Shown here: positions 24,572 to 33,223 of the stretch, one piece after another
How positions within the stretch are numbered: position 1 is the stretch's first letter
Layout of the letters: every line of letters starts with the position of its first letter
NCBI RefSeq assembly: GCF_024700075.1
Contig: NZ_JAJONE010000001.1
Coordinates: 310,001 to 374,000, forward strand
Reading direction: 5' to 3'
From: Hymenobacter sp. J193
GTDB lineage: Bacteria; Bacteroidota; Bacteroidia; Cytophagales; Hymenobacteraceae
Length of the DNA stretch: 64,000 bases
Translations under genes and position numbers: made by a program
Notes under the pieces: model-generated
What the model saw: the letters and a program-made list of their open reading frames with translations, nothing else
What the model was told of the DNA's origin: nothing
The model's database searches: none

Positions 24572-25993
24572 ATGCGCCTTTTCCTGCTGCCCGCCGCCCT
24601 GCTGCTGAGCGCCGCCACGCCTGCCTGTTCTTCCCAGCCCGCCGAAACATCTGCCAGCAGCCCTGCGGCCGAACAGCCGGCCCAGGCGCCCGCCGGCCTG
24701 CGCGAAACCTTCGAGCAGGGCCAGAAAGCCTCTTACGCCGAGGCCGACGAAGCCCTGGCGTCGGGTTCCTGGCACTTCACCGATGCGCTTATCGGCTCTT
24801 CCGAGCAGGACCACAAGCGGGGCCAGCGGGCCGTGCGCCTGCGGGGTCAGGGCCGCCTGCGCATGAACTTTGATGCGCCCGCCGGTTTGCGCCAGCTACA
24901 GGTTTCGGCCGCCGCCTACGGCTCCGATGCCGCCAGCACCTGGGAGCTGTGGGGCAGCGTGGATGGGGGCCGCACGTACCGTCGCATCGGCCAGCCGGTG
25001 CGCACCCAGGGGCCGCGCCTCGTCGTCACCACTTTCGAAGGCAGCACCTCTACGCCGCTGCGGCTGGAAATTCGCAAAACGGATGGCGGATCTGGCCGCC
25101 TGAATATCGACGACATCGTGCTGAGCAGCGCGGCCGGGACAGCCTCAACGGTAGCGCCGGGCACCAGGCCCGCGCCCGCCGCGTCTTCGTTGCCGGCGGG
25201 TGCCACGGCCCGCGCCGAGGCGGTAGTTACGCGCCGCGACGACAACCTGGCCCTGGGCAACCCCAGCGGGGCAACGGCCAGCCTCAGTACGCCCACCAAC
25301 TACCTGCTTGCCAAACCGCAGTACACGCTTAGCTACAACGCCCAGCGCGGCACGCCCAACTGGGTGAGCTGGCACCTGAACCGGGCCTGGATGGGCAGCG
25401 CCCCCCGCCAAGACGACTTTCGGCCCGACCCAGCCCTGCCCCGGGAGTTCTACCAGGTGACACCCCGCTCCTACTCCGGCTCGGGCTTCGACCGGGGCCA
25501 CAACTGCCCTTCGGCCGACCGCACCACCGACCTCGACGACAACTCCAGCACCTTCCTGATGACGAACATGATTCCGCAGGCCGGTGCCAACAACCAGCGC
25601 ACCTGGAGCGGGCTGGAAGAATGGACGCGCACCCAGGTGGAGCGCGGGCAGGAGGTTTACGTCGTCATGGGCTGCTACGGCAAGGGTGGCACCGGCACGG
25701 CCGGCCCGCGCACCACCCTCGACAATGGCCGCGTGATGGTGCCGGCCCGGGTGTGGAAAGTGATGGTGATATTACCCGAAGGCAGCAACGACCTGCAGCG
25801 CATTGCCGCCGGCCAGGCCCGCATTCTGGCCGTCGATACACCCAACGACCAGCAGGTAAACCCCGACTGGAGCCGCTACCGCGTAAGCGTGGACGCCATT
25901 GAGGCGGCAACCGGCCTCGACCTGCTTTCGGCCCTGCCCCGCCCTGTGCAGGAGCAACTGGAAAGCCGTGTTGATACTGGTGCTATTCGGTAG
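24572..25993 (+). CDS. Lipoprotein DNA/RNA non-specific endonuclease (NucA type)
   Basis: The ATG at 24572 gives 473 residues. The signal peptide ends in SAATPAC, a lipobox, so the enzyme is anchored outside the cytoplasm. Residues of about 45-180 form a beta-sandwich-like domain (SWELWGSVDGG-type strands, LNIDDIVLS), and residues of about 225-460 form the NUC1/beta-beta-alpha-metal nuclease. The active site is intact: FDRGHNCPSADRT with the general-base His, then MTNMIPQAGANNQRTWSGLEEW with the metal-binding Asn and Glu. It should degrade extracellular nucleic acid. NucA-type nucleases are blocked by NuiA proteins, and a NuiA-like domain is encoded at 30090-30989. Confidence 0.88.
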   Translation: MRLFLLPAALLLSAATPACSSQPAETSASSPAAEQPAQAPAGLRETFEQGQKASYAEADEALASGSWHFTDALIGSSEQDHKRGQRAVRLRGQGRLRMNFDAPAGLRQLQVSAAAYGSDAASTWELWGSVDGGRTYRRIGQPVRTQGPRLVVTTFEGSTSTPLRLEIRKTDGGSGRLNIDDIVLSSAAGTASTVAPGTRPAPAASSLPAGATARAEAVVTRRDDNLALGNPSGATASLSTPTNYLLAKPQYTLSYNAQRGTPNWVSWHLNRAWMGSAPRQDDFRPDPALPREFYQVTPRSYSGSGFDRGHNCPSADRTTDLDDNSSTFLMTNMIPQAGANNQRTWSGLEEWTRTQVERGQEVYVVMGCYGKGGTGTAGPRTTLDNGRVMVPARVWKVMVILPEGSNDLQRIAAGQARILAVDTPNDQQVNPDWSRYRVSVDAIEAATGLDLLSALPRPVQEQLESRVDTGAIR

Positions 25994-26221
25994 GCTTATT
26001 GGATTTTTATCGTATTTAATCAATCTAAATCGATTGCGGTAAACTCTTTTTTCGCTTTCAGGTTATGCCAGATGAGTAGTCGTTTGAGGGTTTGGTTGAA
26101 ACACTAACCCGAGCGAGCGGCTACTTTGGCAGTCAGCAGGATTATCATTACATATTTCTGACTTTCAGCTTATTAACCATATTAATGAGCGAAAGTAAAG
26201 TAAATAGCAGATCTTTGCGAC

Positions 26222-26229
26222 TACCTTTG
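26222..26229 (+). promoter_or_regulatory. Bacteroidota -7 promoter box (TACCTTTG) for the DUF5686 gene
   Basis: An exact TAnnTTTG match 25 bases before ATG 26255. It is followed by GGAGG (26240-26244), one of the few Shine-Dalgarno-like sites in the window. The A+T-rich gap 25994-26221 shows no other feature. Confidence 0.6.
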
Positions 26230-26254
26230 CAAGGTATTGGAGGAGTTTGGGTTC

Positions 26255-28764
26255 ATGAAAAAAGTATTACTACTGGTGTTGCTGGTGCTTGGAGTCGGGC
26301 TGTCCGTTTCACAAGCTCAGCAAATTGTATTTAGCGGACATGTTACCGAAGCGACTACCGGCCAGCCGGTGCCCTTCGCTTCCATCTTCGTGAGGGGTAC
26401 CAGCCTCGGCGTCACGGCCGATGAGAACGGCCAGTTCCGTCTCACCGTCAACCGCAGCATCGATTCCCTCTCGGCCGGAGCAGTGGGCTTCAAGCCACTA
26501 AGCCGGGCCGTAAGCAAGGCTCCCGCGCAAACCATCAACTTTGCCCTGCCCGGCAGCAGCGTTTCGCTGGGTGAAGTGGTGGTGCGGGCCGGCGAAAATC
26601 CGGCCTTTGCCGTGCTGCGCAAAGTACAGCAGCACAAAAAGCAAAACGACAAAGCCCGGCTCGAAGCCTTCGAGTTCAACTCCTACAACCGCGTGGAGGT
26701 GTCGCTGTCGGACGTGACGGACCGGCTGGCGCGCCAGAAGGTAATTCGGGACATGACGTCGGTGGCGCAGGGCGTGGGCGAGATGGAGCGCAATGCCAGC
26801 GGCAAGCCTACTGTGCCGGTGTTTGCCTCGGAGGTGCTGTCGCGCTACTACGTGCGCCACCGGCCCAACCGGGAGCGGGAGGAAATCAAGCACTCCCAGC
26901 TGCACGGCGTGGCCCCGCGCGACGGCTCAGTCCTCTCGCAGGTGCTGGGCTCCTCGTTTCAGGACTACGACTTCTACCCCAACTGGCAGATTGTGATGGG
27001 CAAGGACTTTATGTCGCCCATTGCCGATGGCTGGCGCATCACCTACGACTACGACCTCGAAGACTCCGTGTACGTGGGCCAGGACCGTTGCTACCAGCTG
27101 AAAGTGTGGCCGCGCCGCGCTCAGGACCTGGCCTTCACCGGCCGCATCTGGATTACAATGAACTCGTACGCCCTGCGGCGGGTGGACCTGACCGTGGACC
27201 CCAAGGCTAACATCAACTTCGTGGATCAGATTCGGGTGTACCAGGATCTGACGCCCAGCGCGGCCGGGCCGTGGCTGCCGCTGCGCACCCGCGTGGTGGT
27301 GGGCCTGAAACCCACCAAAAAGCAAACCGGCCTGCTGGTGCGCTTCAACACCACTAACTCGGGCTTTGATGTGGAGCACCCGCACGAGGCCAAATTCTAC
27401 GACCAGCCGTTTGCCTCGGCTACCGATGCGCTGGAAGTTCCGGCCGGTTTCTGGGAGCAGCACCGGCCCGATACGCTTACGGCCCAGGAGGTACGCACGC
27501 TTACGGCCCTCGACTCGGTGGGCAAGCTGCGCTCCGTGCGCTCTACCCTGGAGCTGGCCGATTTGCTGGTGACGGGCTACAAGCAGGTGGGCAAGTTTGA
27601 GCTGGGCCCGGTACCAAGTGTCTTCACCTACAACAACGTGGAGGGCGGCCGGATTCAGGCCGGTTTCCGCACCAGCGGCGACCTGAACCCCAACTGGTTT
27701 GTGCGCACCTACGTGGCCTACGGCACCAAGGACCAGGATTTCAAGTACGGCCTGACCGGCTACCGCGTGCTCAACCGCCGGAACTGGACGCTCCTGGGCT
27801 TTGAGCGCAGCCACGATGTAGACCAGGTGGCCTTGCTCGACAACGGCTACGCCACCGAAAACCCCTTGTTCGATGCGGCTGTGCGCTTTGGCAACATCAA
27901 GCCGGGAAGGCCGCTGTGGCGGCAGGTGACGGGGGTTTCGGCCCAGTCGGATTTGTTTCACGGCTTCAGCCAGAAGATTACGCTCCGTCATCAGCGCTTC
28001 GACCCGCTTTACGACTTTGCCTACTACACCAGCGCCGACCACGAGCCTGGCGCTCCCCCACGGCCGACAAGTTTGCCTTGTCGGAGGTAATTCTGGAGTC
28101 GCGCTACGCCCCGGACGAAACCGTGATTCAGAATAAGAACCGGCGCTACGCGGTAGGGCTGGCCAAGTGGCCGGTGTTTACGCTGCGCTACACCCGCGGC
28201 TTCGATGGCGTGCTGGGCAGTGACTTCGCCTACCACAAGTTCAACCTGCTGGTGACGCACAGCCTGCAGCTGGGCCAGTTGGGCCGCACCGAGTACATTG
28301 TGGACGCGGGCTACATTCCGAGCACCATTCCGTACCCGGTGCTGAAAAGTCACCTCGGCAATGAGTCGCCCATCTACACTACCAGCGCCTACAACCTGAT
28401 GCGCTACTTCGAGTTTGTGAGCGACCGGTACGCGTCTCTGCACTTCGAGCACTATTTCGAGGGGCTGTTCATCAACTCGGTGCCATTGCTGAAGAAGCTC
28501 GACTGGCGCCTGCTGGCCTCGGGCAACGTGCTCTACGGCGGCGTAAGCCAGGCCAACCGCAACGCCACCCCGCTGGTAGACGAAAACGGCGCGGCCCTGC
28601 CCACCTTCCGGCCGCTGGACAGCAAGCCCTACGTGGAGCTTGGCTACGGCGTAGAAAACATCTTCAAGGTATTCCGGGTCGATTTCATCCACCGCCTCAC
28701 CTACCGCGACCTGCCCGAGGTGAAAACCTTCGGCGTGAAAGTGTGCGCGCAGTTCAAACTATAA
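26255..28764 (+). CDS. DUF5686 outer-membrane protein with carboxypeptidase-regulatory domain, frameshifted
   Basis: The ATG at 26255 gives a signal peptide (MKKVLLLVLLVLGVGLSVSQA). Next comes a CarboxypepD_reg-like domain (about residues 22-105, FSGHVTEATTGQPVPFASIF) and a large DUF5686 region predicted to end in a beta barrel. The frame breaks at a run of five C (28055-28059): the first frame ends at 28090, while the family C terminus (TADKFALSEVILESR to KVCAQFKL) continues in another frame to 28764. One extra C restores a single protein of about 836 residues. Members are outer-membrane proteins of unknown function. The gene has its own promoter and a following hairpin. Confidence 0.83.
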
Positions 28765-28788
28765 ACCTTCCGGACGTTTCTCCCTCTG

Positions 28789-28824
28789 CTGCCTCCGCGT
28801 GCCATTTGTGCATAGCGGAGGCAG
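28789..28824. terminator. Hairpin downstream of the DUF5686 gene
   Basis: CTGCCTCCGC (28789-28798) and GCGGAGGCAG (28815-28824) form a perfect 10-bp stem with a 16-base loop, 25 bases after the stop codon. A T-run is absent. Confidence 0.5.
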
Positions 28825-28940
28825 CCGCGTTTCAGAGGCCTGCAGAGCCTTTCGGCTGTGGCCTAAAGAAAGGGCGAGCGGCTGAAAGTATAGTTGAGGT
28901 AGAGCAGGTAATTTGCGGCCACTCCCTGTCTTCCTCACCC

Positions 28941-29990
28941 ATGGCTTCCTCCGAAAACATCTATACCCCGTCCCAGCAGTACGTACTGCTGATTTTGTGC
29001 CTGGTAGCGCTGGCTGCCCTCATTCTGGTAGGACTGGGCAGCTACATTACGGCGTTTCTGGGGGCGGGCATTCTGTATGTGGTGCTGCGGCCGTGGTTTC
29101 AGGCCCTGGTGCACCGGCGCCGCTGGAACAAGCAGGTGGCTACGGCGGGCCTGCTGCTATTTGCCTTTGTGGTCATTATTCTGCCCTTCACGGCCCTCAC
29201 GCTCATGCTCGTGAGCCGCATCCGACTGTATGCCCAGGATACCAGCCAGATTATGGCCGTCCTGCACAAAATCGAGCAGAAAACCGGCTACGCCATTACC
29301 ACCGAGCAGAACGTGCGCGGCCTGGTGCAGCAAAGCGTAAGCTGGCTCAGCCAGCGTATTCCGTCCCTGGCCACCGGGCTGCTGCACTTCACCGTCATCA
29401 TTGGGCTGATGCTGTTCACGCTTTACTTCATGTATACGCAGGAACAGGGCTTCCTGCGCGGCCTGCGGCGCTACCTGCCTTTCCGCCCGAATACCCTGCA
29501 CGAGCTGGGCGAGTCGCTTAAAAACAACGTAAATGCCAACGTACTCGGGCAGGCGCTTATCTCGCTGGTGCAGGCGCTGCTCACGGCCCTCACGCTGCAG
29601 CTATTTGGCGTACCCGATGCCATTTTCTGGGGCGTAGTGAGCTTTTTTATGGCTTTTATCCCGGTGCTTGGCACGCCCTTGGTGTGGGGGCCGGCGGCCA
29701 TCATCAAGCTTTCCCAGGGCCACACCGGCCAAAGCGTGGGCATCCTGCTGATTGGCGTCATCGTCATCATGAACATCGACAACCTGCTGCGCATCCTGCT
29801 GGCGCGCCGCATCGGTAATATTCACCCGCTGATTACCCTGGCCGGCGTGGTGCTGGGGGTCGAAATTTTCGGGATTCTGGGGCTGGTACTGGGGCCGTTG
29901 CTGCTCTCCTATTTTATCGTACTCATCAAAGTATTTGAGCGCGAAAACCGTATCCGTCGCCGTACCGTGCGGGCTGAGAGACTACACTAA
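28941..29990 (+). CDS. AI-2E/PerM family transporter
   Basis: The ATG at 28941 gives 349 residues; the longer frame upstream has no family resemblance. Eight predicted helices surround a central soluble loop, as in AI-2E/PerM proteins (formerly UPF0118). Typical segments are GLGSYITAFLGAGILYVVLRP, ALISLVQALLTALTLQLFGVP, FFMAFIPVLGTPLVWGPAA and IGNIHPLITLAGVVLGVEIFGILGLVLGPL. Some members export autoinducer-2 or exchange sodium and protons; the substrate here is unknown. The gene appears monocistronic and ends at a bidirectional terminator. Confidence 0.88.
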   Translation: MASSENIYTPSQQYVLLILCLVALAALILVGLGSYITAFLGAGILYVVLRPWFQALVHRRRWNKQVATAGLLLFAFVVIILPFTALTLMLVSRIRLYAQDTSQIMAVLHKIEQKTGYAITTEQNVRGLVQQSVSWLSQRIPSLATGLLHFTVIIGLMLFTLYFMYTQEQGFLRGLRRYLPFRPNTLHELGESLKNNVNANVLGQALISLVQALLTALTLQLFGVPDAIFWGVVSFFMAFIPVLGTPLVWGPAAIIKLSQGHTGQSVGILLIGVIVIMNIDNLLRILLARRIGNIHPLITLAGVVLGVEIFGILGLVLGPLLLSYFIVLIKVFERENRIRRRTVRAERLH

Positions 29991-30034
29991 TTAGTTAGGT
30001 CGTTAGCATTTGCCGCCGATTCAACCACCCCTGG

Positions 30035-30057
30035 CCCCTCCTTCAAATAAGGAGGGG
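30035..30057. terminator. Bidirectional hairpin terminator
   Basis: CCCCTCCTT (30035-30043) and AAGGAGGGG (30049-30057) form a perfect 9-bp stem with a 5-base loop between convergent genes. TTTTTT follows at about 30064. The motif resembles a repeat common in Bacteroidota intergenic DNA. Confidence 0.7.
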
Positions 30058-30089
30058 AACTAGTTTTTTAGCTGGTAACTCTCAGTCAG

Positions 30090-30989
30090 TCAAGTTTCGG
30101 TGAGGACGGTTTTGAAGCCGGCCAGCTGGCCGCCTTCGGCCTCGCCCAGCGCCAGCACCGGCACCTGCGGGCCGGTGCCAAAGCGGTATACCTGCACGCT
30201 GTTCAGCTCCTGTTTCAGGTACATCTGCAGGGCCTTGAAGCGGTCGGCCAGGGCCGGGTCGCCCAGCACGCCATCGTCGGCAGTGTGGTTGCGCAGGAAG
30301 TACGTCAGCTCCAGCTTCTCCACCTTTGTATCGGCGGGCTGGTCGGCCAGCTTGCGCAGGGCGGCATCGGTGAGCTGACCGGCGGGCGCGGCGTAGCTCA
30401 CGGCCTCCAGCGGCGCTTCCGACTCACTCACGAACTGCAAGCCCTGCGTGAGTTGGCGAAGCTGTTCGAGCGTGGCATCAGAGGTTTCGTCGGCTGGCTT
30501 TTCTTGCTTGGCAATCGGGGCAGAGGCCGTGGCTTCGGTGGTTTCGCGGCCGCCTTTGGTGTCCAGCGGCGAGGCCGGCGCGGAAGCTTCAGCGGCCGGT
30601 ACCTGCGCCGCAATGGCAGCGGCCAGCTCCTGCATCCGCGCCGGCGCTACCTTAATTTTGGGGTTGGCGAAGTTCATGTCCGACACATGGTGCATCGGGA
30701 TGAGGTGAATGTGGGCGTGGGGTACTTCCAGCCCGATAACGGCCACGCCAATGCGCTTGCAGGGCACGGCGGCCCGCACGCCCTTGGCCACACGCTGCGC
30801 AAACTGGTGCAGAGCAGCCAGCTCGGCCGGTGGCAAATCGAAAATGTAGTCTACTTCCTTTTTCGGAATCACCAGCGCGTGGCCTTCTACCAACGGGGTG
30901 ATGTCGAGAAAAGCTAGGTGGTGCTCGTCTTCGGCCACTTTATAGGCCGGCAGCTCGCCCGCAACAATTCTAGAGAAAATGGAAGACAT
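30090..30989 (-). CDS. HIT-family hydrolase fused to a NuiA-type nuclease A inhibitor
   Basis: The ATG at 30989 gives 299 residues. Residues 1-125 are a HIT domain: IFSRIVAGELPAYKV at the N terminus, LVEGHALVIPKK, and the histidine triad HAHIHLIPMHH at 91-101. HIT proteins hydrolyse nucleotide phosphoramidates or dinucleoside polyphosphates. An Ala/Pro/Thr-rich linker (130-172) leads to residues 173-299, which match NuiA of Anabaena: LRQLTQGLQFVSESEAPLE, VQVYRFGTGPQVPVLALGEA and GGQLAGFKTVLTET. NuiA binds and blocks NucA nuclease. There is no signal peptide, so the protein is cytosolic and could guard against the lipoprotein nuclease at 24572 before its export. Confidence 0.85.
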   Translation of the reverse strand: MSSIFSRIVAGELPAYKVAEDEHHLAFLDITPLVEGHALVIPKKEVDYIFDLPPAELAALHQFAQRVAKGVRAAVPCKRIGVAVIGLEVPHAHIHLIPMHHVSDMNFANPKIKVAPARMQELAAAIAAQVPAAEASAPASPLDTKGGRETTEATASAPIAKQEKPADETSDATLEQLRQLTQGLQFVSESEAPLEAVSYAAPAGQLTDAALRKLADQPADTKVEKLELTYFLRNHTADDGVLGDPALADRFKALQMYLKQELNSVQVYRFGTGPQVPVLALGEAEGGQLAGFKTVLTET

Positions 30990-31008
30990 ACGGTGAAATG
31001 GTGAGTTA

Positions 31009-31157
31009 GTGAGATGGTGAGTATGCTGTTCTGGCGGCGCGCAGTCGGTGGCGTTAAAGTACGGGGCAAAACGCAAAAGGGCGAAACCTTCCGGTTTCGC
31101 CCTTTTTTGACGCTGGATTGAAGCGAGAACATGAAACTCACCGTTTCACCATCTCAC
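31009..31157. repeat. GGTGANN-type repeat tract with inverted copy around the greA terminator
   Basis: The gap between the HIT-NuiA gene and greA begins with degenerate GGTGAAA/GGTGAGT words (30990-31021) and ends with their complement (31137-31158). GTGAGATGGTGA at 31009-31020 is perfectly inverted at 31146-31157. The greA terminator lies between the arms. Confidence 0.85.
31075..31106. terminator. Strong intrinsic terminator after greA
   Basis: A perfect 14-bp stem (31075-31088 with 31093-31106) has loop TTCC. T-run is present on the plus side and A-run on the other, so it can work in both directions. It follows the greA stop at 31160 on the minus strand. Confidence 0.9.
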
Positions 31158-31159
31158 CG

Positions 31160-31633
31160 CTACCGGCTGATTTCCAGGATCTGAAACTGCAGCTTGCCGG
31201 CAGGTACGGTAATTTCGGCGGTGTCGCCGGCCGACTTGCCCAGCAGGCCTTTGCCGATGGGCGACTTCACGGAGATTTTGCCGGCGGCCAGGTTGGCTTC
31301 TTCCTCGGCTACGAGCGTGTAGTCGAGCACCATGTTGTTTTTCAGGTTCTTGAGCTTCACTTTGCTCATGATGAGCACTTTGGTCAGGTCAAGGTTCGTC
31401 TCGTCGAGCAGGCGGGCATTGCCCACAACCTCCTCCAGCTTGGAAATCTTCATTTCCAGCAGGCCCTGTGCTTCCTTCGCGGCATCATACTCGGCGTTTT
31501 CGCTCAGGTCACCTTTGTCGCGGGCTTCGCGCAGGTCTTCGGCAGCTTTGGCGCGGCCCCGGATTTTGAGGTCCTGCAGCTCGTCCTTCAGCTTCTGCAG
31601 GCCTTCGGGAGTATAATAATTTATGGTTGCCAT
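31160..31633 (-). CDS. greA: Transcription elongation factor GreA
   Basis: A 157-residue protein of family length. The N-terminal coiled coil (about 1-75) has the acidic tip residues in LREARDKGDLSENAEYDAAKE that stimulate the endonuclease activity of stalled RNA polymerase. The C-terminal FKBP-like domain has SPIGKGLLGKSAGD (SPxGxALxGxxxGD-type). It rescues backtracked transcription complexes. The start is ATG 31633. A promoter box lies at 31709-31716, and a terminator-like hairpin lies between promoter and start codon, so expression may be attenuated. Confidence 0.96.
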   Translation of the reverse strand: MATINYYTPEGLQKLKDELQDLKIRGRAKAAEDLREARDKGDLSENAEYDAAKEAQGLLEMKISKLEEVVGNARLLDETNLDLTKVLIMSKVKLKNLKNNMVLDYTLVAEEEANLAAGKISVKSPIGKGLLGKSAGDTAEITVPAGKLQFQILEISR

Positions 31634-31651
31634 GGTTGGGTGATGGTAAGC

Positions 31652-31693
31652 TCAAAAAACAAGGAGAACGGCCAGCGTGGCTGGCCGTTCTCC
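31652..31693 (-). terminator. Terminator-like hairpin in the greA leader
   Basis: On the minus strand a perfect 14-bp GC-rich stem (31693-31680 with 31676-31663, 3-base loop) is followed at once by TTGTTTTTTG. It starts only about ten bases after the predicted greA transcription start and lies 30 bases before the start codon. It may be an attenuator of greA or the terminator of the upstream dehydrogenase gene. Confidence 0.8.
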
Positions 31694-31708
31694 CCCGACA
31701 GGTTTAGG

Positions 31709-31716
31709 CAAATATA
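31709..31716 (-). promoter_or_regulatory. Bacteroidota -7 promoter box (TATATTTG) for greA
   Basis: The minus strand reads TATATTTG, an exact TAnnTTTG match, 76 bases upstream of the greA start. A convincing -33 TTG is not visible. Confidence 0.5.
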
Positions 31717-31826
31717 CGAAACCTGCGCGAATACTGCTAGCCCGTTCCCGGCGGGGCAACGTCCTTCTGGCGGGTTTTGCATGCAAAAACTCCTCTTCCG
31801 CTGCTTTAGCTGCCTGCAGCCTCCAG

Positions 31827-32786
31827 CTACGAGCGGCTTCGCAGAAACGCCTGAATCTTGCTGGCCAGCACCTGGTTTATCCGCTCGTAGGACTGGTACG
31901 ACCAGCCGCCCACGTGCGGGGACAGCACCACGTTGGGCGCCGCCGCTAGGAAGTCGAAACGGGCCTGCTGCTCTGGGGTGAACGTGCTCAGCTTTTCATT
32001 TTCCAGCACATCCAGCGCCGCCCCTCTGATCTGCCCGCTCTGTAGTCCTTGCACCAGCGCGGCGTGGTTTAGCACCTCGCCGCGGGCCGTGTTCAGCAGC
32101 CAGACGGGGTTGCGGAAGCCTTGCAACACCGCCGACCCAATGAAGTGGTGGTTGGCAACTGAGTACGGGATATGCAGGCTCACTACCTCGGCGCGGGCCT
32201 GCAGCTCGGCCAGCGGCGCGGGCGTGGCGTAGTGCCCGTAGTCGCAGGCGGGGTCGTGGTCGTAGGCAAGCACGGTGCAGTCGAAAGCGGCGAGGCGGCG
32301 CGCAAAAGCCTTGCCCATGTGCCCGTAGCCGATGAGGCCCACTGTTTTGCCGCCCAGCTCCTCGCCCCGGTTGGCCTCGCGCCGCCACTGCCCGGCCCGT
32401 ACTTCCTGGTGGGCGCGTGGGATGTGGCGCAGCAAGGCCAGCAGCAGCCCAATGGCGTACTCCCCCACGGCGTCGCGGTTGCCTTCGGGCGCATTCAGCA
32501 GCGTAATGCCGGCCGCCGCCAAAGCCGCTTCATCGATATTATCGACACCGGCTCCGGCCCGGGCCACGTAGCGCAGGTGCGGGCCGTGGCGGAGCAGCTC
32601 GGCCGTGATGCGCAGCTTGGACCGTACCATCAGGCCGTCGTAGGGGTGTGCGGCCAGGGCAGCGGGCACTTCGGGCGCCGTCAGGTCGGGACGGTAGTGC
32701 ATTTCCACCCCGGCTTCCCGCAGGTAGTCGGGCAGGCTGGGGTGCATGTCGTCGATGACGAGGCAGAGGGACATGGTAGATTTCAT
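31827..32786 (-). CDS. D-2-hydroxyacid dehydrogenase (phosphoglycerate dehydrogenase-like)
   Basis: About 319 residues from ATG 32786 (GTG 32807 and ATG 32774 are alternatives). The NAD-binding Rossmann motif is GLIGYGHMGKAFARRL. Catalytic Arg lies in NTARGEVLN, Glu in LDVLENEKL and His in SPHVGGWSYQS. The substrate loop VRSKLRITAELL and AGAGVDNID match the SerA/2-hydroxyacid dehydrogenase family, without the C-terminal ACT domain of SerA, so the length fits general 2-ketoacid reductases or short-form phosphoglycerate dehydrogenases. Oxidation of 3-phosphoglycerate or reduction of a 2-keto acid are both possible. Confidence 0.87.
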   Translation of the reverse strand: MKSTMSLCLVIDDMHPSLPDYLREAGVEMHYRPDLTAPEVPAALAAHPYDGLMVRSKLRITAELLRHGPHLRYVARAGAGVDNIDEAALAAAGITLLNAPEGNRDAVGEYAIGLLLALLRHIPRAHQEVRAGQWRREANRGEELGGKTVGLIGYGHMGKAFARRLAAFDCTVLAYDHDPACDYGHYATPAPLAELQARAEVVSLHIPYSVANHHFIGSAVLQGFRNPVWLLNTARGEVLNHAALVQGLQSGQIRGAALDVLENEKLSTFTPEQQARFDFLAAAPNVVLSPHVGGWSYQSYERINQVLASKIQAFLRSRS

Positions 32787-32799
32787 TGCCAGAAATGAA

Positions 32800-33129
32800 T
32801 CATTCACTTTCCTCAGCAGGATATTTTTCCTTCAATAAGCGGAGAGCAGTAGCGCATACAGCAGCCACTGCAACTGTCCATAACCAGGACTCAGAAATTG
32901 CCATCTCCAGTTTATGACCGTTACGCTGAAGAGACACTAGCACAACCGCGCCCAGTAGAAAAAGAAAGCTTTCTACTAGAGTAAACAATGCTTGCGCTCC
33001 TTTATCCAGCATTTGTTTTTGGTTATCTGAGAGGAATCTTTCTTTCAACCTGAGGGTGCCGCTCTGAATAAACGGCTGAAAAATAGCACCTACAAACAGA
33101 AGCAAGAACAGCCAATGAGCAGTTTCCAT
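32800..33129 (-). CDS. Small A+T-rich membrane protein
   Basis: A 109-residue protein with three hydrophobic segments (about 5-22, 44-66 and 81-96). No family is recognised. Base composition is clearly lower in GC than in neighbouring genes, which suggests a recent acquisition or relaxed constraint. Its stop lies 13 bases before the ATG of the downstream dehydrogenase, so the two are probably cotranscribed. The 94-base gap upstream to rsmA holds no clear signal. Confidence 0.6.
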   Translation of the reverse strand: METAHWLFLLLFVGAIFQPFIQSGTLRLKERFLSDNQKQMLDKGAQALFTLVESFLFLLGAVVLVSLQRNGHKLEMAISESWLWTVAVAAVCATALRLLKEKYPAEESE

Positions 33130-33223
33130 AGCATGAAGAACGTGTTTCTTTTGCTTTAGAGCGTTTCAAGACGGCAGTATCAAATCCTAAGTTCCTGCCT
33201 GATCCAGTTAGAATTTTACATTT

